Part shown: piece after piece, positions 21,772 through 30,339 of the stretch
Layout of the letters: each line of letters starts with the position of its first letter
Numbering within the stretch: the first letter of the stretch is position 1
DNA from: a virus
Length of the DNA: 35,941 bases
Virus record (IMG/VR): IMGVR_UViG_3300024308_000154
Coordinates: 1 to 35,941 of that record
Strand: one strand, 5' to 3'
Program-made: the position numbers and the translations under genes
Notes under the pieces: generated by a model
Seen by the model: only the letters and a program-made list of their open reading frames with translations
What the model was told of the DNA's origin: nothing
Database searches by the model: none

Positions 21772-23249
21772 TTAGCAAATCTTTTTTATGGACTTATCGA
21801 TGGTCATTACTGGCCGCTGCTTTCACGTCTCTTCTTTATATTTTACCATTTATTGTTCATGAAAATTACATAATTGATGACTGGCTTCGATCTGATACTG
21901 GCGTTACAGCTTGGGAAGATAACGCCAGACCTCTTGCCAGTGTGATTATGTGGCTATTCTCCCTCAGTACGTCTGGATTCAGGTTCTTTGGTGACGGGGT
22001 TCTGCTGGACACTTTCCCATTCACTTTGATAGCGTCAACATTTTGCATTGTTCTTGCTGCATTGATTGTCGTAGAGAGGATTTCTATACGTTCAAATGTT
22101 CTTGTTGCAATTTCATCGATTTCTCTTCTAACAAGTCCTTTTTGGATCGGGAACATGCTATTCAGACATGACTCATTCATCATGGGTCTCTCTGCATTGT
22201 CTGCTGTTTGTTTTTCAATTGTTCTTTTAAACTCCGGGCCAAAGAGATATTTTTGGGGTGTAGCATTAGGATTTGTGGTTTTTACTACATACCAGGCATC
22301 AGTTAACGTCATATTCTCAACGATGTTATTGATAATATGCTCTAACTTATATTCTGGAGAGCATGTCAAAAAGCAGGCCCCTTATGTTATAAGGTGCGCT
22401 ATTTCACTGATTATTTCCGCAGTACTTTATAAACTATGTGTGAAGCATGTTATATCCCTAAGTGAGTATACTCAAAGCCACGAAAGCCTGGTGTCTTTCG
22501 ATATGAATGGCCTTAAACGGATCGGAGAGAATTCAAGTAACTTCTATGCCATATTCAGAGATGCGATGAAGGGATTCAATGGCGTTGTCACTTGGGTAGT
22601 TATGTCTGCATCTATTGTTCTTGGAGTCTTCCTGTCAAAAAGGCGCGGGCTAAACTTGCCATCAGTAATTGTGATCACAATCACTCCAGTAGCGCTTTTC
22701 TCATTAACGGCTGGGATAATGCTTATCTTGCAAAATCCAGTCGCATCCTCCCGCGTCATGATCGCCTTTGGGTTCGTATTAATTTATTTTTGCTGGTTGC
22801 TGGATAAATACCCATTCAGGTTAAAGATGATATTACCGGTTACTTTAGTGCTTTGCTCATTCTCGTTGTCATCTACAGTGTCTGGTGTTGTAAATGACAT
22901 GCAAAGGCTTGATAGATTTGTCGCGTCCTATGCAGCAGAAAAACTGTATGAAAATGGTTACAAAAAGGGAATGAAGGTGTACATCTTTGGTGGACCTTCA
23001 TATCCACCAAGCGTGGAAAGATCACTTTCAGCCAGACCATTCCTCAAAGACTTTGTTTACTCTTCTTTTGCAAATGGAAGATTCAAACACAGTCTCATGA
23101 AACAATACGGGATCATCTCATCACCTCCTTCAGGGCAGGACTTTTGGGACAGGGACAGGAGGATGAATTCCAGCACGGTTGTTTATTCTGACAGACTGAT
23201 CATGATCTATCGCTTAAAGGATGAAATGGGATTTAGGGTTTTGAAGTGA
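21768..23249 (+). CDS. GtrC-like serotype-specific O-antigen glucosyltransferase
   Basis: The 493-residue polytopic protein has about nine to eleven hydrophobic helices and, near the start, [13 protein letters not shown], whose acidic pair is typical of the GtrII (Glucos_trans_II) family. [14 protein letters not shown] follows, then [12 protein letters not shown]. The last ~110 residues form a periplasmic domain ([20 protein letters not shown]). These enzymes attach glucose from the flipped lipid carrier to a specific O-antigen sugar. It is the third gene of the gtr operon and is visibly more AT-rich than flanking genes, consistent with replacement by horizontal transfer. Which sugar and linkage it makes cannot be read from the sequence. 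Confidence 0.85.
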   Translation: MISKSFLWTYRWSLLAAAFTSLLYILPFIVHENYIIDDWLRSDTGVTAWEDNARPLASVIMWLFSLSTSGFRFFGDGVLLDTFPFTLIASTFCIVLAALIVVERISIRSNVLVAISSISLLTSPFWIGNMLFRHDSFIMGLSALSAVCFSIVLLNSGPKRYFWGVALGFVVFTTYQASVNVIFSTMLLIICSNLYSGEHVKKQAPYVIRCAISLIISAVLYKLCVKHVISLSEYTQSHESLVSFDMNGLKRIGENSSNFYAIFRDAMKGFNGVVTWVVMSASIVLGVFLSKRRGLNLPSVIVITITPVALFSLTAGIMLILQNPVASSRVMIAFGFVLIYFCWLLDKYPFRLKMILPVTLVLCSFSLSSTVSGVVNDMQRLDRFVASYAAEKLYENGYKKGMKVYIFGGPSYPPSVERSLSARPFLKDFVYSSFANGRFKHSLMKQYGIISSPPSGQDFWDRDRRMNSSTVVYSDRLIMIYRLKDEMGFRVLK

Positions 23250-23252
23250 AAC

Positions 23253-23274
23253 AAAGGCCGGTTTTCCGGCCTTT
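23253..23274. terminator. Bidirectional terminator between the gtr cassette and the tailspike
   Basis: AAAGGCCGG-TTTT-CCGGCCTTT is a perfect 9-bp stem with flanking A and T runs, placed between the converging gtrC-like stop (23249) and tailspike stop (23279). Confidence 0.85.
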
Positions 23275-23278
23275 ATTA

Positions 23279-25417
23279 CTATGAGTGTAACCTTATATCA
23301 GCACTAACGATAGATGAACCCAAAGGAACAAGTACGCCGCTCCCATTATAGAATCTAAGTATCAGATTTTTACTGGATATTTCAGGGAGAATTACCAAAC
23401 CTGCAACACTAGCAGGGGTGACTGTGCATTTTCGCACAGCATCAGCGGTAACATGTGGTTTGAATGAAACTGTTAATTCACCAGTGCCAGTTGCAGATAC
23501 AGTGCTTATCAATGATTCTGTATCCGTAGTTGTGACCGTTCCGTTAGCGCTAACAATTCGAGCAAACCTCTCCCAGTTAACTGTAAGATCAGTGACATTA
23601 TCAAGGCCAACGAATGGCGCACGGGCGGTGTCGATGTTAAACACTTTAATATTACTATTGCTCCCCATAAAGCGTATTAAGGCTGCGCCTGAAGCATTCC
23701 CAGCCGAAACAAAGTCCTTGATTCCATCGAATGTGACATTAAACGCACCAGAAGCTACAAGGATGGGGTTTGCACTGCCGTGACTTTTAATACGGGTATT
23801 AGTGAAATAACTGTCACGGCACGTAACAGCTAGTGCATGAAGACGCACGGACGCAGGAGTTACACCTGACTTTACCTCCCCCTCAAATGTATAATTGTCT
23901 ACACGCAGACCAACTACAGTGTTAGGCTGCCCATCAACTCCACCTGAGATGCCATATACAGCATTATCGTCATACTGAATTATTTTCATATGACCGTTGC
24001 GTATTTGAAGGTCCTGAATGACACCGTTCTGTGCGTTAAGGCCAAATCCACCATTAGAACCAGCGACATTAAATCCATCAATCATGCAACGGTTACTTCT
24101 GCGAATGACGCCCGCGGGCATGTTTCTATTATCAATATCAGCATAGCGTGCCACTATATTTTTGATAATGATGTCTTCACAAATGTTGCCTGACGCATCT
24201 AAGGAAATGTAGAAAGCATGACGGCCTAAATCTCCATCTTCAGCACTGGCTCGGAAATTAATTCCATCAATCAACCCACGAGAGCTACCTCCTAACAGCA
24301 CTCCATAGCCACCTGCCGCTACATTATCGTGGTAGCGCATGTTACGGGCATAAACATCTCTTACAACAAAATCAGAACAACGCAGAAGCTCCATAGAGCC
24401 ACTGAACTGTTTCGCGTCAAGTCCTAGAATTTTAAAGTTTTCGCTGTCTTCTAACTGTATACCATAGGCCACATTGCCAGTGGATGGCCCATTAACAATA
24501 TTGCCGATGATGCGTAAGTTTCGGATAGTGAATCCTTTCTTGAATTCTGAATGTACAGCCCTCGCAACTGCGGTCATAGTTAAACTGCCACCTACACCGT
24601 CCACAACCTGATAATCTGTTGGTAATATTGGGCTGGAACGTAAATATGTTTTTTCAATTTCTACGTCCTGACCATTGGCCAGAACTGCTGAAACTGAATC
24701 GCCATACCCACTAGGCCTGCGGTCGATAGCATCGAGGTCGAGTTGAACGGTGCCGCGATGGCTGCTGCCGATCTTCTCCGCCCCGGTAGGCTTTGCCAGC
24801 TCAATCATCACGTCCGAAGCAGAACCTGATGCAGGTAAAACAGCTATCGGACTTCCGCTATCGTTGAAGGCCAGCAAACGGTTTGCTCGTTGAGAAACCG
24901 GGGGCAGAACAGGTACGTAAGATTCAGGAACACGAAGCGCGCGTACCAGGCTGACGTTATCGACATAATTCTTTGTCGCGGCATCCTGCGCATTCAACGG
25001 GTCGGCGAGTTTTTCAATACGGTACCCTTCTGCGTTAAACGGGCCACCCAACAAAGGTCGACGCAAAGCAAGACCGAGATAGATAAACGAGCGCTGAATT
25101 GCCATCCACAGACGATCAAAATCTTTGTTAACTGTATCAGCCAACAGGTCACCGTTGTCCTGGTAATCCGTTAGTCGATAAGTCGGTACGACGCGCTCCA
25201 GCATGACAATCGAGCCGCTGGCTGGTGGAGTAATAAATGTCACATCCCCACCGCCGACGTTTCCGGTCCCTGAAACGCTGTACCCGCTGGTTACCGTTGT
25301 GCCGTTGATGGACACCTGGATATCACCGGCGTTGATGATGTAGAACTCGAAAGGAAAAACAGTCGTCAGACCGTTGGCGTTATAAATAATATAGGGCGTC
25401 TGGTTAGGTACCGACAT
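23279..25417 (-). CDS. Tailspike with T7-fibre-like N-terminus and beta-helix body
   Basis: The 712-residue protein begins with a T7 tail-fibre-type head-binding domain (residues 1-150: TPYIIYNANGLTTVFPFEFY, GDVTFITPPASGSIVMLERV, and DFDRLWMAIQRSFIYLGLAL). It continues with a linker, then a long right-handed beta-helix-type region (about 250-600) with repeated short segments such as KGFTIRNLRIIGNIVNG, FKILGLDAKQFSG and CEDIIIKNIVARY. Such spikes bind and often cut surface polysaccharide. No catalytic residues can be named with certainty. The ATG at 25417 has AGAGG upstream, 20 bases after the terminase stop. The adjoining gtr cassette may alter the very receptor this protein uses. Confidence 0.88.
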   Translation of the reverse strand: MSVPNQTPYIIYNANGLTTVFPFEFYIINAGDIQVSINGTTVTSGYSVSGTGNVGGGDVTFITPPASGSIVMLERVVPTYRLTDYQDNGDLLADTVNKDFDRLWMAIQRSFIYLGLALRRPLLGGPFNAEGYRIEKLADPLNAQDAATKNYVDNVSLVRALRVPESYVPVLPPVSQRANRLLAFNDSGSPIAVLPASGSASDVMIELAKPTGAEKIGSSHRGTVQLDLDAIDRRPSGYGDSVSAVLANGQDVEIEKTYLRSSPILPTDYQVVDGVGGSLTMTAVARAVHSEFKKGFTIRNLRIIGNIVNGPSTGNVAYGIQLEDSENFKILGLDAKQFSGSMELLRCSDFVVRDVYARNMRYHDNVAAGGYGVLLGGSSRGLIDGINFRASAEDGDLGRHAFYISLDASGNICEDIIIKNIVARYADIDNRNMPAGVIRRSNRCMIDGFNVAGSNGGFGLNAQNGVIQDLQIRNGHMKIIQYDDNAVYGISGGVDGQPNTVVGLRVDNYTFEGEVKSGVTPASVRLHALAVTCRDSYFTNTRIKSHGSANPILVASGAFNVTFDGIKDFVSAGNASGAALIRFMGSNSNIKVFNIDTARAPFVGLDNVTDLTVNWERFARIVSANGTVTTTDTESLISTVSATGTGELTVSFKPHVTADAVRKCTVTPASVAGLVILPEISSKNLILRFYNGSGVLVPLGSSIVSADIRLHS

Positions 25418-25437
25418 GATGCGAAACCTCTGGCGGG

Positions 25438-27048
25438 TTAATAATCGACGTTGACCAGATGATCTCCGTCACTTAACTGCCAATCTTCGCGCGCATGCCC
25501 GGTCGGAATCCCGACCACTTTCCCGATACGTACAGGGGTCTGACTTATTGCACCTGCGCCGGAATCAATGAAATCGTCTGGCTGGTTAGTCAGAGCCGGA
25601 TTAAAGTCGCGCATCTGGTCATAAACAGGTCCATCAAGCACGTCGGTATGCGCCCACAGGAACCGTGAAGACAGCGGCGCTTCAAACGCATCAAGGATGC
25701 GTTTCTGCTTATTGGTAATGCTGAACTCTTCCCGGACGCCACAGCCCGTCCCCTTGAGCGCCTGACGCAACAACTTCCCGGCGAAGCTGCCGGGTCCGTT
25801 TACTTCTACACAGACAACCGGTATCTGGTATTTGAGCACCAGTTCTTTTATCTGTGCGACCTGCCCGCCGGTGATTTTGTCATTGTCGTCAAATTCAGCC
25901 AGCTCCCCGGTTAGCTCCTGGCAAATGTGCCAGTACAGGTGGCCACGCGCGTCGGTAAGCATCAGAGAGAACGCCGAAGCATCGGCCTTAACTTTGCCTG
26001 TGGCCACGTCCCACCAGGCGACGGCGCCAACGATTTGCACGTTACCTAGCCAGAGCGAGGCGGTACGGTTCGCATAGCGAATCTGTGGGTGGATGTTGTA
26101 CTCGCGGATGCGGTCAGGATCGAGACGAACGTCACCCACAGGTTTACTGTGCAGCTGATACTGGCTATCCCACTCGTTTATCGTTCGTGTTTCTTTGCGG
26201 CGATTCTCCATCTCCTCGCGCGTGAATCGCTCAGGCCAGGCGCAATCAGCATAAAAATCAATAACGGTATCGGGCGCGGTGGCAAACTCAACGCCGCTGG
26301 CCGTAAATTTGTAGTCGACATCCTCGATCAGCAAACGGGCGCTTTTATGGATTCCGGCGAAAACATATTCCGGCCTGAAAGATAACTTGTAGTGCAGCTG
26401 GGTGGCGTCTTTCGCCTCGATGCGTTTTTCTTTCTCAAACAGCCGGATTGTAAGACAGTCAGCGCCCATAGACTCCACCTCGTCATAAAGGCTGTCATGC
26501 GTGTGCGGCGTACCAATGTAGAGTTTGCGGCCGCCCGGGATCAGAATGTGCGTTTGCTCACCCAGGCGATAGCGCAGCTTTTCACGCGCCTCCGGCGTCT
26601 GGATATTACGGGGTACCTCTACATCATCGTTCTGGCATTCGTTGGCGCGGGCAGAGGTAACGTTAGACAGAATGCCTTTGGCGTACATACTGCCATTACG
26701 TAAATCGAGCGCACCATTGACCCACCACTGCTCTACCGTGCCCTGCCCATCCGGTAGCATGCCTTTGGTCAGCGGATGGTTGCGCAGAACGTTCTGGGTA
26801 TCTCGGCTGGTTTTATACGCGGTACCGTCGGATTCCGACTGGTGCAAAATACGGTACTGACGGTCGCAGTAGTACCGCCAGGCATTATAGACTGCGAGGA
26901 TTGTTGATTTACCGAACCCACGGAAACAGCGAAGCACCGCGAGATTACCGCGATGCTCCAGCCAGTGGCAGGCCTTATAGTGGCAGTCCGGTACATTCCA
27001 CTGCATCCGTTCCGCCCACATGAGAAAGAAGGCGAGGAAGGAAATCAT
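25438..27048 (-). CDS. terL: Terminase large subunit (T7 gp19-like)
   Basis: The 536-residue packaging motor begins with an ATPase domain. The Walker A-like CFRGFGKST (41-49) corresponds to AFRGIGKS of T7 gp19. SNVTSARANECQNDDVEVPR (about 128-147) corresponds to the Walker B region of gp19, and YIGTPHTHDSLYDE to its coupling motif. A C-terminal nuclease domain includes VAWWDVATGKVKADASAFSL and VCVEVNGPGSF. It cuts and translocates DNA into the procapsid through the portal. It overlaps terS by four bases. Its last 25 codons contain late dyad element 4, where the dyad encodes VGIPT. Confidence 0.92.
   Translation of the reverse strand: MISFLAFFLMWAERMQWNVPDCHYKACHWLEHRGNLAVLRCFRGFGKSTILAVYNAWRYYCDRQYRILHQSESDGTAYKTSRDTQNVLRNHPLTKGMLPDGQGTVEQWWVNGALDLRNGSMYAKGILSNVTSARANECQNDDVEVPRNIQTPEAREKLRYRLGEQTHILIPGGRKLYIGTPHTHDSLYDEVESMGADCLTIRLFEKEKRIEAKDATQLHYKLSFRPEYVFAGIHKSARLLIEDVDYKFTASGVEFATAPDTVIDFYADCAWPERFTREEMENRRKETRTINEWDSQYQLHSKPVGDVRLDPDRIREYNIHPQIRYANRTASLWLGNVQIVGAVAWWDVATGKVKADASAFSLMLTDARGHLYWHICQELTGELAEFDDNDKITGGQVAQIKELVLKYQIPVVCVEVNGPGSFAGKLLRQALKGTGCGVREEFSITNKQKRILDAFEAPLSSRFLWAHTDVLDGPVYDQMRDFNPALTNQPDDFIDSGAGAISQTPVRIGKVVGIPTGHAREDWQLSDGDHLVNVDY
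25501..25516 (-). promoter_or_regulatory. Late dyad element 4 (within the terL 3' end, upstream of tailspike)
   Basis: GGTCGGAATCCCGACC inside the coding end of terL, 83 bp before the tailspike start. This is the only copy inside a gene; it is read in frame as VGIPT. Confidence 0.65.
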
Positions 27049-27386
27049 TTTTTCCCTTTCTGCAGGCGCTCAATAATTGCGGCGGCCTCTCGCTCGGCTT
27101 TCGATACCTGCTGACCCAGCGCAAAAGCTTCATCATCCTGCCCGGGGTTATCAGAAGGCGTACCGCCGCGCGTCTGCATACCGATAAGAGAATGCACTTT
27201 AATCAGCAGCGTCAGCGATGCTGCTGCGTTTTTCTTGTCCCAGTACCGGTCGCCGCGTTCGTCTTTGGTCAGCTCGCTAGGTTTCTTTCCTGCCCCCGGC
27301 CAGTTATCCGGATCGGCTTCTTCGAGCACCACGTCGGTGAGTTTGTCGCTCAGTGTGGTAAGGCGTGTTTTGTAATCCTGATGCAT
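27045..27386 (-). CDS. Probable terminase small subunit
   Basis: The 113-residue protein lies directly before and overlaps terL (ATGA), the standard place for the DNA-recognition subunit. It is charged and helical (TRLTTLSDKLTDVVLEEADP, DKKNAAASLTLLIKVHSLIG), with a C-terminal helix (KAEREAAAIIERLQKGKK) suited to oligomerisation or contact with TerL. No sequence motif proves the assignment. A terminator hairpin occupies the bases directly before its ATG (27387-27414), and late dyad element 5 lies 46 bp upstream, so its expression may need antitermination. Confidence 0.75.
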   Translation of the reverse strand: MHQDYKTRLTTLSDKLTDVVLEEADPDNWPGAGKKPSELTKDERGDRYWDKKNAAASLTLLIKVHSLIGMQTRGGTPSDNPGQDDEAFALGQQVSKAEREAAAIIERLQKGKK

Positions 27387-27414
27387 AAAAAAGCCCCGTA
27401 GTGAATACAGGGCT
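27387..27414 (-). terminator. Terminator immediately before terS
   Basis: On the minus strand AGCCCTGTA-TTCAC-TACGGGGCT (one G-U pair) is followed by TTTTTT and then the terS ATG. It lies downstream of late dyad element 5 and would block terS-terL transcription from upstream unless overcome. Confidence 0.75.
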
Positions 27415-27432
27415 ATGATGGAACAGTCCAGA

Positions 27433-27448
27433 GGTCGGAATCCCGACC
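27433..27448 (-). promoter_or_regulatory. Late dyad element 5 (upstream of terminase)
   Basis: GGTCGGAATCCCGACC starts two bases after the internal virion protein stop (27451-27453) on the minus strand and ends 46 bp before terS, with a terminator in between. Confidence 0.7.
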
Positions 27449-27450
27449 GA

Positions 27451-30339
27451 TTAGCGCATGCCGGGGTCGACCTGATTTATCAGCGGCGCAATCCAGAAAA
27501 GGTTGTTCCCTGGCAGAAGCGTGCGCACGTTATGCAGTACCCGATCACCGGCATCGCCATTGAGCACGCCAGCGGTCACATCGGTAATGGTATCAAGCAG
27601 TCCGAACGTAGGGCCAAACGCGGAACCGATAAAGCCGCGACTGGCATAACGTGACTGTGTTCCGGTACCGAGCAAGGCCCCAAGCCCCACCATACCGCCG
27701 GATGCCTTTTCCGCCATATTGTTATATTCCATTAGCGGGCCAAGAATACCGGAGCGGTCAACACCTTCCAGTGCCAGTTTATTTGGCGACCAGTCAACCT
27801 CCTTACCGTTTGCAGACTGTTTAAGCGCGTACGTCAACGCACCGAGCCCAATCTGAAAGGCTGCACCATAATAAAATTGTGCCGTGCCTTCTGATAAGCC
27901 GCCGATTGTAGCCCGGTTATAGGACGCCGTGGTGAATGACCGGAACTGGAAGATTGAACGTCCAATTGTGGTGCTAGCCCACAATGGTGTGTCACCCACC
28001 CCGGGGGTGATGATAATGTTATTGGTATCTTTCAGCACAGCAGACTGGAAAATACCAGCGACGTGCTGATCATCCCATTTTTCAAAATTACCTATATGCC
28101 AGCCATCGATCACTTCACCGTGCTTTTCGAATTCGCCTCGAATACGCGCAGCCATATTGTCGTTAATGCCGAGCTTGGCAAGGCGGCGGCCAGCGAACGC
28201 GCCGGAGAGAATGCCGTCGGAGGTGATCATCCCGTTAATAGCTTTGTTCACATCGTTAAATTGCCCCATCAGCGTAAGCTTTCCAAAGACATCAGTTACG
28301 CGGTCAAGACCAGCCTCAACAGCGTTTGTACGCGTCGAGCTGTCAACCAGATCAGCCATTAGTCGCGAGCGAGTGTTAAGCACCGTCTCTAGCCCTACGG
28401 CCATTTTATTCATCTCGGCTTTGCTGGCTTTAAGTGCGGGCGAGCGGCTAATGAGGGCACCATAGCCTTTCATCGTTTTACTGAATCCCTGAACCATTAC
28501 CCCACGAGCAAGATCGGGAATGGCGGAAACTGTCATGCCGCCCAGCTTCGTTACAAAGTTAACATTACGCAAAGCTCTGCCAGCTCGTACGAAGAAAGAC
28601 CCAGGATCATCGGGCATTTTATACGTGCCAATAAGGCGATCACGCATAGCCATGATATCGCGGATATCATTTTCTCTGGCCTTTGCCAGCTTCGCCTGGT
28701 CTGCAGGGTTTGCGCGCATAAGTTCATCGTATTCATCCTGAATATCTTTTAACTGCTTTTCCATTGCTCGGTCACCAAACGTCCTGGTGAGTTCGATATC
28801 CGGGGCGCTCTCACGTATATGTCGCTGAAGAACGTAATTCGTATCGCTCTCAAGGTATTCGCGCATCATGCCGTCAGGTAAATTTAATGTTCTTGATTTA
28901 GAGCTGCCGGGTACCTTAACAGTAAAGGCATTAACAAAATCCTGAGGAATTCGTGCACCAACAATTTTATTAATTGTGGCATCAGCAGCTATCTCTGCTT
29001 CTTCCCTGGACATCCCCTGCGCTCCTCGCGCCCACCAGTTAACAAGAATGTCGCGGAATTTATCTCGCTCGTTTACGATTTTTCCAACACGATATACACG
29101 TGGGAAATAACTGGTTTGCCCCAGCGCTTTCAACTCGTCGTCGGGCGGAAGGAGTCCAAGCTTTTGCTGAGCTACTTTCACACGATCAACAACCGTTCTT
29201 AGTGCTTTTGCTGCATCCTGGACAACCGGATTTGCGTGAATATCACCATTTCTCATAGCGTCGCCAACCTCTTCACGAAACGCCGCGTAGCTAAGGTTTC
29301 CGCCATCAGCTTTATATTTCGTGTACGCCTGTTTATTGGTCACAACAACTGCAGCCTCTTCTCGACGCCAGCTTCGCACTCGTGTTTCTGCCGCAACGGG
29401 GGTTGCGTACCCCCTTTCGTTACCCCGCAACGTGAAATTGTTTTCAGCCAGTTCGAGAGCAGCAATTCGTGTGCTGCGTGACGGTGACGTCATGGCGCGA
29501 GTTAGCGGCGTCATATAACCACCAGCCTTAATAGCCGTATCAGCCACCCGCCCACCTGCCAACGTAAGATCGTCAAGGCTGGCATCATTAATGTGCATCG
29601 CGCCGACGCTTCCTCCATCCTGAGGTGCATCAACACCTCGAGCGATATCATTATTAATACCAGCACTATCGAGCGCGTCAGCCACTTCACGCGTGGCCGC
29701 AGTGCGGACAGATGGTGATAACGCAGCACCGGCGGCCGCAAATACACCGCTCATCAACGCACCGGCGGCGACGTGGGAGACGCTTTCCCCCCACGTGCGG
29801 GTGATCTGCTGGTTATTCAACGCAACCTCGCTCGCTGCGGTTGCAGCTGCACCGATTGCAGCCTGTGACACGATACGGGCCACTGTACCGCCCTGAGCAC
29901 CGGGGATAAACATCGAAGCGACGGTGACAGGGTCAACAACCCCGGCCGCAATACTGGCGAGAACCCCCTCACCACCAGCCTCGGAAAGTACCCGGCGGTC
30001 CTCATTCTCGTCGTCAATCTGCTGTTTCAGCCAGGCAGTTTCTTCTGGTGAGCGAGAGTCGGCAAAAGCGGATCCCCATTGTTCATAACCGTGCAGTTCG
30101 TTTTTATCAGCATATGGGTTATACCCGTCCACCGGCTCAAACTGCTTAGCCGGGCGGAACATCTGCCCCAACAAATTATTCTGGCGAAATGCAGCACCCC
30201 ACACAGACGGTTCATCCTGCTGAGGCGTCGGATTGGTACCCTCAGGTAAAGGGACATCAAACCCGGAAGGTGCCGCCAGGACGTTGCCCGCCGGAGTGAA
30301 TCCGTTATTGAGTTCTTCAGGAGTGGCGTATACCGGCAT
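27451..30339 (-). CDS. Large internal virion (DNA ejection) protein, T7 gp16 position
   Basis: The 962-residue protein is placed and sized like the last internal core proteins of T7-type virions, which are ejected with DNA and form a channel through the envelope. It has a hydrophilic N-terminal 125 residues and a Gly/Ala-rich hydrophobic region (about 128-210: GVLASIAAGVVDPVTVASMF, AAGALMSGVFAAAGAALSPS) that could insert into membranes. Long helical parts follow, including LNTRSRLMADLVDSSTRTNA. No enzymatic motif is seen. Its ATG overlaps the previous stop by one base (TAATG). The function is inferred from position and architecture. Confidence 0.82.
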   Translation of the reverse strand: MPVYATPEELNNGFTPAGNVLAAPSGFDVPLPEGTNPTPQQDEPSVWGAAFRQNNLLGQMFRPAKQFEPVDGYNPYADKNELHGYEQWGSAFADSRSPEETAWLKQQIDDENEDRRVLSEAGGEGVLASIAAGVVDPVTVASMFIPGAQGGTVARIVSQAAIGAAATAASEVALNNQQITRTWGESVSHVAAGALMSGVFAAAGAALSPSVRTAATREVADALDSAGINNDIARGVDAPQDGGSVGAMHINDASLDDLTLAGGRVADTAIKAGGYMTPLTRAMTSPSRSTRIAALELAENNFTLRGNERGYATPVAAETRVRSWRREEAAVVVTNKQAYTKYKADGGNLSYAAFREEVGDAMRNGDIHANPVVQDAAKALRTVVDRVKVAQQKLGLLPPDDELKALGQTSYFPRVYRVGKIVNERDKFRDILVNWWARGAQGMSREEAEIAADATINKIVGARIPQDFVNAFTVKVPGSSKSRTLNLPDGMMREYLESDTNYVLQRHIRESAPDIELTRTFGDRAMEKQLKDIQDEYDELMRANPADQAKLAKARENDIRDIMAMRDRLIGTYKMPDDPGSFFVRAGRALRNVNFVTKLGGMTVSAIPDLARGVMVQGFSKTMKGYGALISRSPALKASKAEMNKMAVGLETVLNTRSRLMADLVDSSTRTNAVEAGLDRVTDVFGKLTLMGQFNDVNKAINGMITSDGILSGAFAGRRLAKLGINDNMAARIRGEFEKHGEVIDGWHIGNFEKWDDQHVAGIFQSAVLKDTNNIIITPGVGDTPLWASTTIGRSIFQFRSFTTASYNRATIGGLSEGTAQFYYGAAFQIGLGALTYALKQSANGKEVDWSPNKLALEGVDRSGILGPLMEYNNMAEKASGGMVGLGALLGTGTQSRYASRGFIGSAFGPTFGLLDTITDVTAGVLNGDAGDRVLHNVRTLLPGNNLFWIAPLINQVDPGMR

